A stretch of DNA of 14,449 nt from Verrucomicrobiia bacterium. GTDB lineage: Bacteria; Verrucomicrobiota; Verrucomicrobiia; Limisphaerales; DTLC01. Where the stretch lies: NCBI GenBank assembly GCA_025061935.1, contig JANWZY010000010.1:6978-21426 (forward strand), in the 5' to 3' direction. Below the pieces are notes generated by a model. The model saw only the letters and a program-made list of their open reading frames with translations, did not search any database and had not been told where the DNA came from. Positions 1-5,763 of the stretch are shown one piece after another. Numbering within the stretch: position 1 is the first letter of the stretch; each line of letters opens with the position of its first letter. Made by a program: the position numbers and the translations under genes.

Positions 1-259
1 ACCTGATAGCCAGTCAGGGCGCCAAACCGCTAACCCCTGTGCCAATGGTCGGCACAAGCGTCCAAATGCCAAATGAATCCGGCAATGGGCGCCAGAGTCC
101 CTGAAATCGCACACACCCGTTCTCGCGCTATACACCCGAATGGGTGAAGGGCATGTCCATCAGGCCGCGGAACTAACCGATTGCGACTCCTACGCCCAGA
201 TACCGATCGAGCTAAAAACGAGTCTGTCGTCGCTGACGGGGCTTTCGTTTGAACGATTT
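1..259. other. Intergenic stretch, no gene recognised
   Basis: No open frame here has a recognisable product or convincing coding character. One forward frame is open from the window edge to a stop near 111 and could be the last 36 codons of a gene that begins outside the window, but the translation gives no recognisable motif. A small hairpin (CACCC at 133-137, GGGTG at 142-146, GAAT loop) lies shortly after that stop and has no T-run. I see no promoter or RNA gene in it. Confidence 0.4.
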
Positions 260-281
260 GCCCACCACTGACGTGGTGGGC
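260..281. repeat. Perfect 9-bp hairpin, dispersed-repeat type
   Basis: The arms GCCCACCAC (260-268) and GTGGTGGGC (273-281) pair perfectly around a TGAC loop. No T-run follows on either side, so it does not look like an intrinsic terminator. From memory, closely similar 'GCCCACCAC-N4-GTGGTGGGC-TA' hairpins are scattered through many Verrucomicrobia and Planctomycetes genomes; that link is recollection. It opens the repeat-dense island running to about 960. Confidence 0.7.
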
Positions 282-323
282 TAGTGTCTGCTCCGCCTTG
301 CGCCGCTAACTACCATGGCGCGG

Positions 324-368
324 AGTGCGGCCTGGGGCACAACGCTAGAGCCCTATGCTGGCCGCACT
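324..368. repeat. Inverted repeat, 9-bp arms
   Basis: AGTGCGGCC (324-332) pairs perfectly with GGCCGCACT (360-368), with 27 nt between that contain a further GGGC/GCCC pairing. The right arm runs directly into the CCGCACTTT... sequence that recurs at 456-479. The 11-mer AGTGCGGCCTG also recurs at 805-815. It is most likely part of a mosaic of dispersed intergenic repeats. Confidence 0.6.
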
Positions 369-479
369 TTAACAAGCGCAGCTACAGCCGGCTTGGCCCG
401 TCCTCGTAGCCGCGTTTGGAAAAACGCGGGCCAATTGAGCCGATTTTGATTCGTTCCGCGCTTTGACAAGCGCAGCTAC
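362..479. repeat. Direct repeat pair, 24 nt, 22/24 identical
   Basis: Positions 362-385 and 456-479 match as CCGC-R-CTTT-R-ACAAGCGCAGCTAC, differing only by A/G at two places. The last 14 bases are identical. The two copies are 94 nt apart and enclose the hairpin at 410-429. I recall the 'TTTGACAAGCGCAGCTACG' motif from intergenic regions of Verrucomicrobia; I cannot verify that here. Confidence 0.7.
410..429. repeat. Hairpin with GGAA tetraloop
   Basis: CCGCGTTT (410-417) and AAACGCGG (422-429) form a perfect 8-bp stem closed by a GGAA loop. It lies between the two copies of the 24-nt direct repeat. The A-rich right arm would not provide a downstream U-tract for termination in either direction. 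Confidence 0.6.
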
Positions 480-508
480 GCTGCTCGCGTCTCCGCCGCT
501 TCGTTGGA

Positions 509-527
509 ACCGGGGTGAAGACCCGGT
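509..527. repeat. Short palindrome of the ACCGGG/CCCGGT family
   Basis: ACCGGG (509-514) and CCCGGT (522-527) enclose GTGAAGA. This is a degenerate relative of the stronger CACCGGGC/GCCCGGTG hairpin at 725-744, so it may be the remnant of another element copy. Confidence 0.5.
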
Positions 528-568
528 GCCCATACCAACCACGCCTGAGGCATGAAACATCTGCGCTA

Positions 569-781
569 TTGAGCCTCGCACCGCTTCGTATTGCTTCTCG
601 TGGATGTTCATAAAGGACACGGCTTCAGCCGGGTATCGAAGGCAACGCCAGTGGTAGGCCCTCCCAACGGCTTTGTCTGCGTGGCTGGAACCGGTGAAAC
701 GATTTCAAGATCAGTGCCGGCGTTCACCGGGCTGAAGCCCGGTGTTAATGAGAAGATGTTCATCCCTACTGCGAGGCTCAA
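569..781. repeat. Nested element with 12-bp terminal inverted repeats
   Basis: TTGAGCCTCGCA (569-580) and its exact reverse complement TGCGAGGCTCAA (770-781) bracket a 213-bp segment. Inside these, a perfect 9-bp direct repeat GATGTTCAT (603-611 and 755-763) flanks the 141-bp hairpin repeat at 615-755. There is no coding capacity. The architecture resembles a small non-autonomous (MITE-like) element, or one repeat inserted into another. The inverted and direct repeats are read directly from the sequence; mobility is inferred. Confidence 0.55.
615..755 (-). repeat. 141-bp dispersed repeat, copy A
   Basis: Read on the minus strand, this segment aligns with plus-strand 7615-7755 along its whole length, at roughly 70% by eye. 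The first 26 bases after the shared CATTAAC start match 22 of 26. It begins with a perfect 8-bp hairpin (plus strand CACCGGGC 725-732, GCCCGGTG 737-744, TGAA loop) and ends with a smaller related hairpin (CGGC-TTCA-GCCG, 620-631), so the two ends are inverted versions of each other. It has no gene of its own; short frames through it are spurious. Confidence 0.75.
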
Positions 782-833
782 CGGTGCCATGCGGGCCGAG
801 CGTCAGTGCGGCCTGCAGCGTTTCCCGACCATT

Positions 834-858
834 GCTTCTGCCGTAACGCAGGAGAAGC
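834..858. repeat. Small imperfect hairpin
   Basis: GCTTCT (834-839) pairs with AGAAGC (853-858), and the stem continues inward as GC/GC past a short bulge around a CGTAAC loop. No T-run follows. It is probably another piece of the repeat mosaic. Confidence 0.4.
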
Positions 859-901
859 GCAGCGACGCGAATTGCGGCCGGCAGCGCGAGATGCCTCGCC
901 G

Positions 902-929
902 AAAGCGCTTGGTCAGTCTTGAGCGCTTT
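902..929. terminator. Inverted repeat past hydA, possible terminator or repeat
   Basis: AAAGCGCT (902-909) and AGCGCTTT (922-929) form a perfect 8-bp stem with a 12-nt loop, about 70 nt beyond the hydA stop codon on the minus strand. It is the best stem-loop to end the hydrogenase transcript, but no U-tract follows in that direction. Equally, it could be one more dispersed palindrome; the sequence does not decide. Confidence 0.3.
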
Positions 930-999
930 GGAGCGTTTTGCTGCAGATACCGTGTCCGGGCGCAGCCCCCGCACCGCGAGCTGCATTCTCGATGGGGTG

Positions 1000-2301
1000 C
1001 TACTCGCGCGTTATGCGCACTCTCAGGGCATGAGTCGAACACGAGATACACGGGTCGTAGTTACGCACCGCCTGCTCGCACAGCCAAGTAAGCTTTTCGT
1101 CGGTCAACCTGAGCCTGGCCGCCACAAACGCGCGCAGGTCGTTTTCGATGGTCCGCTGGTTTTGTGCTGTGGGGGGCACTATCTTTGCGTCCTCGATTAT
1201 CCCGTGCTCGTCTATGCGGTACCTGTGATAAAGGATTCCGCGCGGCGCCTCAGTACAGCCGTGGCCGAGACCTGCCCGCGGACTGACCGGTACACATGGC
1301 GCGGCTGGCGGCTCGTATTCGGAAATCAGCTTCAACGCTTCCTCGAACGCGTACACAAGCTCGATCATCCGCGCAAGTATGCTCTTGAACGGATTCCGCA
1401 CCGGCGGGACCAATCCGATGTCCTGTGCCAGCTTTTGCGCGCCGCGCGACAGTCTGTCGAAGTTCAAATTGAACCGCGCTAGCGGCCCGACCAAATAGTT
1501 CCCCCGGCCTTTGCGCACGCAGTGGAGTGCAGTCGAGTACGGCACCTGCTCCTCGGCGAAATGGTCGAAGAACGCCTCGATAGGTATGTCTAGGCCCTTG
1601 TTCGAAACCAGGCGCCCTTCGGTCAGCGGGTACTCGTCCGGGTGCCGCAGCGCGACGAATTCGTAATCCTGCTCGAAATCTGGGAACTTGAGCTTGGCCA
1701 GTGCGCGCGTGGCCATCACGGCCTCGTGCTGCGCGCGTTCGAGCTCGCCTGCAATCTGCTGTAGTTCGGCCTTGGCCGGTACCCTGTAAAACCCGCCCAC
1801 ACGTACATTGACAGGGTGAATCTCGCGGCCGCCCAGTAACGCGACCAGGCGGTTCCCGAGCTTTTTCAATCGCAGTCCGCATTGGACCAGGTCGCGGTGG
1901 CGCCCGGCCATTTGGATTGCGTCCTGGTACCCGAGGAAATCCGGCGCGTGCAATAAGAACACGTGCAGCGCGTGACTTTCGATCCACTCACCGCAGTACA
2001 TGAGCCGCCGCAGCGCGCGCAATTGTGCGGGCAGTGCCACGCCGCAAGCGGCTTCCATCGCGTGCGCCGCGCTCATTTGATACGCGACGGGGCAAATACC
2101 GCAGATGCGCGCGGTGATATCTGGCGCTTCGTCGAACCTGCGCCCACGCATGAACGCTTCGAAGAACCGCGGGGGCTCAAAAATATGCAGTTTTACCTCG
2201 GCGACACTGGCGCCCTTGATCCGTATAAACAATCCACCCTCGCCCTCGACCCGCGCGAGGTACTCGACCTTGATCGTGCGCAACCTGTCACTTTTGCTCA
2301 T
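1000..2301 (-). CDS. hydA: Group 3b [NiFe] hydrogenase large (alpha) subunit
   Basis: This is the 433-residue catalytic subunit that carries the Ni-Fe(CN)2CO centre, where H2 is oxidised or protons are reduced. The N-terminal metal-binding motif RICGIC lies at residues 65-70 (Cys67, Cys70) and the C-terminal DPCISCSTH at 416-424 (Cys418, Cys421), so all four nickel ligands are present. Nine residues (ALRVRITRE) follow His424. In this family such a tail is usually removed by a maturation protease after Ni insertion, but no protease gene is nearby. Length and motifs fit the cytoplasmic NAD(P)-linked sulfhydrogenase type. It is the last gene of the operon and its ATG lies inside the end of hydD (14-nt overlap). 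No clear ribosome binding site is seen, so translational coupling is likely. Alternative names in this family are hyhL and shyA. Confidence 0.93.
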   Translation of the reverse strand: MSKSDRLRTIKVEYLARVEGEGGLFIRIKGASVAEVKLHIFEPPRFFEAFMRGRRFDEAPDITARICGICPVAYQMSAAHAMEAACGVALPAQLRALRRLMYCGEWIESHALHVFLLHAPDFLGYQDAIQMAGRHRDLVQCGLRLKKLGNRLVALLGGREIHPVNVRVGGFYRVPAKAELQQIAGELERAQHEAVMATRALAKLKFPDFEQDYEFVALRHPDEYPLTEGRLVSNKGLDIPIEAFFDHFAEEQVPYSTALHCVRKGRGNYLVGPLARFNLNFDRLSRGAQKLAQDIGLVPPVRNPFKSILARMIELVYAFEEALKLISEYEPPAAPCVPVSPRAGLGHGCTEAPRGILYHRYRIDEHGIIEDAKIVPPTAQNQRTIENDLRAFVAARLRLTDEKLTWLCEQAVRNYDPCISCSTHALRVRITRE

Positions 2302-3070
2302 GCGCAGTGCTTTCGCGCCTGAACGGTTCGGCGTAAGCGTTGAACCCGCGGAACGCGCGGGTCAGGTCCGCCCGGCTCACGCCGAGCGTGGCCCAAATTG
2401 TGGACATCGAGTTAGTGTTCGGTGTCTCCTTCGGTCCGAAACACCCGTAGCACCCCCGATCGAGACCAGGGCAGACGGCGCCGCATCCGGCCTGCGTGAC
2501 CGGCCCAAGGCACGGCATATCTTTTGCGACTGTCAGGCATACAATGCCGCGGCGCTTGCACTCGATGCACACGCTGTAAGTGGGTATGTTCGGCTTGCGC
2601 CCGCACAACAGCGCGCCGAGCAGCTCGATCAATTGCACCTTGCTAATCGGGCAACCGCGCAACTCGTAGTCAACGAATACGTGGTCTGCGATCGGGGTCG
2701 ATTTGGCCAGCACCTCGATATAGGCGGGTGTCGCGTACACAACCGAGACGAACTCTTTGACATCCTTGAAATTCCGCAGGGCCTGTATGCCGCCCGCCGT
2801 AGCGCACGCGCCAATGGTAACCAGGCACTTAGACATACGCCGCACCGCGTGAATCCGCTCGGCATCGTGCGGCGTGGTGATCGAGCCTTCGACCAGCGAG
2901 ATGTCATACGGGCCCTTGACCACGGCGCGAGACGCCTCCGGAAAGTATGCAATTTCGACCGCCTCGGCTAGCGCGAGCAGCTCGTCTTCGCAATCCAGCA
3001 AGGTAAGCTGACAACCGTCGCACGAGGCGAACTTCCACACCGCGAGTTTCGGCTTTTTCCCACTCGGCAT
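2288..3070 (-). CDS. hydD: Group 3b [NiFe] hydrogenase small (delta) subunit
   Basis: The 260-residue electron-transfer subunit pairs with hydA. The start chosen is the ATG at 3070, because GGGAGG lies 7 nt upstream and the family-typical KLAVWKFASCDGCQ begins nine residues in. A longer in-frame reading back to 3286 would run through hydG and is rejected. Proximal [4Fe-4S] ligands are Cys17, Cys20, Cys89 (GAC) and Cys140 (GCP). Eight further cysteines between residues 168 and 210 (168, 171, 178, 187, 196, 200, 207, 210) can hold two more clusters. There is no Tat signal or membrane anchor, so the enzyme is cytoplasmic. The gene starts 2 nt after the hydG stop and ends 14 nt inside hydA. Confidence 0.93.
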   Translation of the reverse strand: MPSGKKPKLAVWKFASCDGCQLTLLDCEDELLALAEAVEIAYFPEASRAVVKGPYDISLVEGSITTPHDAERIHAVRRMSKCLVTIGACATAGGIQALRNFKDVKEFVSVVYATPAYIEVLAKSTPIADHVFVDYELRGCPISKVQLIELLGALLCGRKPNIPTYSVCIECKRRGIVCLTVAKDMPCLGPVTQAGCGAVCPGLDRGCYGCFGPKETPNTNSMSTIWATLGVSRADLTRAFRGFNAYAEPFRRESTAHEQK

Positions 3071-3072
3071 GG

Positions 3073-3945
3073 TCACGCCTCCCATTTTTGGAGCCAGTCG
3101 GCAAGCTTGTCGTAGCGCATTACCGGGCCGTCTTTGCACACGAACGCTGGCCCGAGCTGGCAATGCCCGCACAAGCCTATGCCGCATTTCATGTTTCGCT
3201 CCATTGAAATGTAGATAGCGCCGGGCTGGACGCCGCGCTTGAGCAATTCCTGGACCGCGAAGCGCATCATCACCTCCGGCCCGCACACAAGAGCCACTGC
3301 GCTCGACGGATCGAATGGCGCGCGCGGAATCAGCGCTGTTACGACCCCGACATTCCCGCGCCAGCCGCTCATTGCGCGGTCAACCGTGGCATACACTTCA
3401 AGGTCGAACCTGGCGCGCCACCGTTCCAGCTCGCGCCGGTACAGTATGTCTGCGGGGGTGCGCGCGCCGTACAGCAGTACAACGCGTCCGTACAGGTCGC
3501 GGCGCGCCAATATTTGGTAAAGTGCGGGCCGCAGCGGCGCAAGGCCGATGCCGCCAGCCACAATTACCACGTCTGCGCCTTCGCACTCCTCGATCGGCCA
3601 TGCCGTGCCGAACGGGCCGCGCACGCCTACGACCGCGCCGGGACGCAACTGCCGCATCGCGCGCGTGACTGCGCCCACCTCGCGCGTAGTGTGCAGCAGC
3701 ATTCGCGGCTGAGCGGGGTCACCGCTTATCGAGATCGGAATTTCGCCCACGCCGAACACGTACAGCATATTGAACTGGCCAGGCTTGAACCGCATCTGAC
3801 CGGAGCTGGCCTGCGGTTGCAACTCGAGCGTAAAAGTATCCGCCGTTTCGCGCACCAGCCTGCGCACACGCCACGGCTGCACGAGCATCGGGTCCGGGAG
3901 AACCGGCTCGGCCTCAGCCCGGTTAATCACGTCACGGATTGGCAT
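3073..3945 (-). CDS. hydG: Group 3b hydrogenase gamma subunit, FAD/NAD(P)-binding reductase
   Basis: A 290-residue ferredoxin-NADP reductase-like subunit that passes electrons between the hydrogenase Fe-S chain and NAD(P)(H). An FAD-binding barrel covers roughly residues 20-115 (FKPGQFNMLYVFGVGEIP). The nucleotide-binding Rossmann domain follows, with VIVAGGIGLAPLRPAL near 127-142 and CGPEVMM at 221-227. A C-terminal [2Fe-2S] motif CGIGLCGHCQ...C supplies Cys254, Cys259, Cys262 and Cys270. Family length and domain order are normal. Its ATG overlaps the end of the upstream cNMP-fold gene by 14 nt, and it ends 2 nt before hydD. NADP(H) preference is typical for group 3b but cannot be read with certainty from this sequence. 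It is not the radical-SAM HydG of [FeFe] hydrogenase maturation. Confidence 0.92.
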   Translation of the reverse strand: MPIRDVINRAEAEPVLPDPMLVQPWRVRRLVRETADTFTLELQPQASSGQMRFKPGQFNMLYVFGVGEIPISISGDPAQPRMLLHTTREVGAVTRAMRQLRPGAVVGVRGPFGTAWPIEECEGADVVIVAGGIGLAPLRPALYQILARRDLYGRVVLLYGARTPADILYRRELERWRARFDLEVYATVDRAMSGWRGNVGVVTALIPRAPFDPSSAVALVCGPEVMMRFAVQELLKRGVQPGAIYISMERNMKCGIGLCGHCQLGPAFVCKDGPVMRYDKLADWLQKWEA

Positions 3946-4396
3946 ACAAGTCCAGCAATTGCAGTCGCATCGCTGACAACCGCGCCGCCATGACCGCTGC
4001 GAACCGTTTGAAAAACTCGTACCCGAGTTTGGGGTCCTGCTCGCACTTCGAGCGGATGCACACCCCGTCGAATGCGACCGCGCGCGTCAGCTCGATTGCG
4101 CAAGCGTCGTATTGACGCTTGTACGGCGGCACAAGCCACGCCCATCCGACCACATCCCCGTCTTGAACGGTCTGCAATATGACCGGGCCGCGGCCGGGCA
4201 CCTTGATCTGCAGCGCGACCTTGCCCTTGCGGATGAGGTAAAACTCGCGCGCGTGCTCGCCCTCTTGGAACAAATATTCGCCGGGCCTGAACACCACGTT
4301 GCGTCCGCACCCGGCCAGCATCTGCCTGTACGCCGGGTCTAGGTCTTTGAAGAAATCCGACTCAGCCAAGAGCTGTTCCAACTGCTTGATTTCCAT
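3932..4396 (-). CDS. Stand-alone cyclic nucleotide-binding (Crp-like) domain protein in the hydrogenase operon
   Basis: The 154 residues have the Crp/Fnr N-terminal effector fold: FFKDLDP near 15, the RPGEYLFQEGEHAREFYLIRKGKV strands at 37-60, then a C-terminal helix from about 125. There is no helix-turn-helix domain, so it is not a DNA-binding regulator on its own. The phosphate-binding cassette is unlike Crp: residues 84-99 read GWAWLVPPYKRQYDAC, with no obvious 'GE...R(S/T)A', so cAMP binding is doubtful. AAGGAGG lies 7 nt before the ATG, one of the strongest ribosome sites in the window. The gene overlaps the hydB stop by 1 nt (TGATG) and hydG by 14 nt, which implies co-translation with the hydrogenase. 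A role as a ligand-, redox- or assembly-related accessory subunit is inference. Confidence 0.82.
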   Translation of the reverse strand: MEIKQLEQLLAESDFFKDLDPAYRQMLAGCGRNVVFRPGEYLFQEGEHAREFYLIRKGKVALQIKVPGRGPVILQTVQDGDVVGWAWLVPPYKRQYDACAIELTRAVAFDGVCIRSKCEQDPKLGYEFFKRFAAVMAARLSAMRLQLLDLYANP

Positions 4397-5556
4397 CAGC
4401 TCGCCTCCTTCCTCGATTTTGCCGATTCAGTGTGCCTAATGGCGCCTATCTCCTCTGTGACATCAATTCCGGCCGGGCACCACGTGATACACCTGCCGCA
4501 GCCCACACAGCCGAATGTACCGAATTGATCGAGCCACGTGGCGAACTTGTGCGTGAGCCAGTGCCGGTACCGCGCGCGGACCGATGCGCGGATAGGCCCA
4601 CCGTGAATGAACGAAAACGCGAGCGTGAAACATGAGTCCCACTTCCGCACGCGCGCAGCGTGCCGGCCCGTCACGTCGGTCGTGTCCTCGACCGTGGTGC
4701 AGAAACATGTGGGGCACACCATGGTGCAGCTAGCGCAGCTTAGGCACCGCCCGGCCACGTTATCCCATCGGGGGTGCTCGTGGTTCCGGTATAGCAACTC
4801 TTTTAGGCCGGTGGTGTCGAGCTTGCGGCCCATCTTACTTGCTGCGTTCGCCAGTAGCTGGTCGGCCCGGTCAAGCTCGTCCGGGCGCGCGGGCCGGTGC
4901 GGCGTCTTTTCCAACATTGCGCTGCCGCGCTCTGTGCCGGCAGTGGCGACAAAGAAGTGTCGCTCGGCCTCGACCACCTCGGTCAGTGCGATGTCGAACC
5001 CGAAGCTGGCGCGCGGCCCGGTGTTCATCGAAGCGCAGAAACAGGTGCCACCCGGCTCGACGCAATTGACTGCGAGCACAAAGACTCCCTTGCGCAGCGC
5101 GGCCCAAACGGGGTCCTTGTACGGGCCGCGCCCGAGCACAGTGTCCAAGATTGAAATGGCGTGTAGATCGCACGGGCGCACCCCCAAGAGCGCCAGCTTT
5201 TGTGCGCGGATCGGCGGCGCGGCAAGGTCGAATCCTTTGGCGTTTTTGGTCGCCTGCCAAAGCACTGCCACAGCGGGGTGAAGGAACTTTTTCCACGAGT
5301 GTGGCCCGACGGTGTATCCGAACAAAGCCTCGTCAATCCGGCGTTTGAGCTTGTACACGCCCGGCATTTGATCTTCTGCCCAGCCGGCGGGTAGTTCGCC
5401 TGCACCGGCCAGCTCTTCATATACGATGGCACCGTTGACCAACTTCGGGCCGAGCAGCTTGTATCGGGCAGTTTTCAGCGCGTCTAACAGTTGCGGAAAT
5501 GCGGCGCGCTCGATCACGACCGTTGCTGACACACGGTTGGCGCCCGTTACGCTCAT
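4396..5556 (-). CDS. hydB: Group 3b hydrogenase beta subunit, 4Fe-4S (AsrA-like)
   Basis: A 386-residue iron-sulfur subunit related to anaerobic sulfite reductase subunit A, and the electron-transfer partner of hydG in sulfhydrogenases. The GVRPCD motif is at 125-130 and CVEPGGTCFC at 165-174. Two ferredoxin-like clusters are near the C-terminus: Cys271/274/277/281 (CLSCASCTMVCP) and Cys350/353/356/360 (CVGCGRCITWCP). The ATG at 5556 is preferred because the family-like N-terminus begins there. The reading frame is open to 5715, but that extension has no family resemblance. The Shine-Dalgarno is poor (CGGGAAAA). It is the first gene of the hyd operon; the 207 bases upstream to der would hold its promoter unless it is read through from der. 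Confidence 0.9.
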   Translation of the reverse strand: MSVTGANRVSATVVIERAAFPQLLDALKTARYKLLGPKLVNGAIVYEELAGAGELPAGWAEDQMPGVYKLKRRIDEALFGYTVGPHSWKKFLHPAVAVLWQATKNAKGFDLAAPPIRAQKLALLGVRPCDLHAISILDTVLGRGPYKDPVWAALRKGVFVLAVNCVEPGGTCFCASMNTGPRASFGFDIALTEVVEAERHFFVATAGTERGSAMLEKTPHRPARPDELDRADQLLANAASKMGRKLDTTGLKELLYRNHEHPRWDNVAGRCLSCASCTMVCPTCFCTTVEDTTDVTGRHAARVRKWDSCFTLAFSFIHGGPIRASVRARYRHWLTHKFATWLDQFGTFGCVGCGRCITWCPAGIDVTEEIGAIRHTESAKSRKEAS

Positions 5557-5763
5557 TTTTCCCGATTTTGGAGTGCCGCCACAAGAGTTCAAACAGAAAA
5601 TCCGGATTTCTGGGAAGACAGCTATCTTGAACCGGTCCGGGCCAGAAGCTCCGCCGGACCGCTGACACGTCCCACGCTTCGTCTCCCCCCGTGTGCGCAT
5701 CACCGCACCGGGCACGCGCCAGGCGCGCCGAGTTGTCCAATACGCGCTGTGCCGGACCGGACT
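5557..5763 (-). other. der-hydB intergenic region, no clear promoter
   Basis: The 207-bp gap lies between two minus-strand genes, so it should hold the hydrogenase operon promoter or connect it to der. A near-palindrome AAGACAGCTATCTT sits at 5615-5628, about 60 nt before the hydB ATG, and could be an operator. The best sigma70-like hexamer (TTGAAC, on the minus strand at 5591-5586) has no credible -10 partner. No strong terminator for der was found. Confidence 0.4.

Noticed and set aside
2..113. 3' end of a gene entering from the left edge
   Set aside because: Only about 36 codons, no recognisable motif and no way to test without upstream sequence; mentioned only in the intergenic entry.
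240..780. CRISPR array
   Set aside because: Repeats are few, of several unrelated kinds, unevenly spaced and palindromic, with no regular spacers and no cas genes.
711..986. 91-codon minus-strand frame beyond hydA
   Set aside because: It overlaps repeat copy A and other palindromes; no domain and no ribosome site. Such frames arise easily in GC-rich repeats.
591..1091. 166-codon plus-strand frame over the repeat island and the end of hydA
   Set aside because: It runs through hairpin repeats and antisense to hydA, has no recognisable domain, and its translated LKPGVNE-type stretch is the repeat element itself.
1250..1987. 245-codon minus-strand frame inside hydA
   Set aside because: Arginine/proline-rich shadow frame of a high-GC gene, with no motif; hydA in the other frame has complete catalytic motifs.
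3071..3286. N-terminal extension of hydD back to 3286
   Set aside because: It would lie entirely within hydG in another frame; the ATG at 3070 has a good Shine-Dalgarno and the family-typical start.
5560..5600. TTGAAC / AAAATC as a promoter for hydB
   Set aside because: The -10 matches only two of six bases and would place transcription start practically on the start codon.
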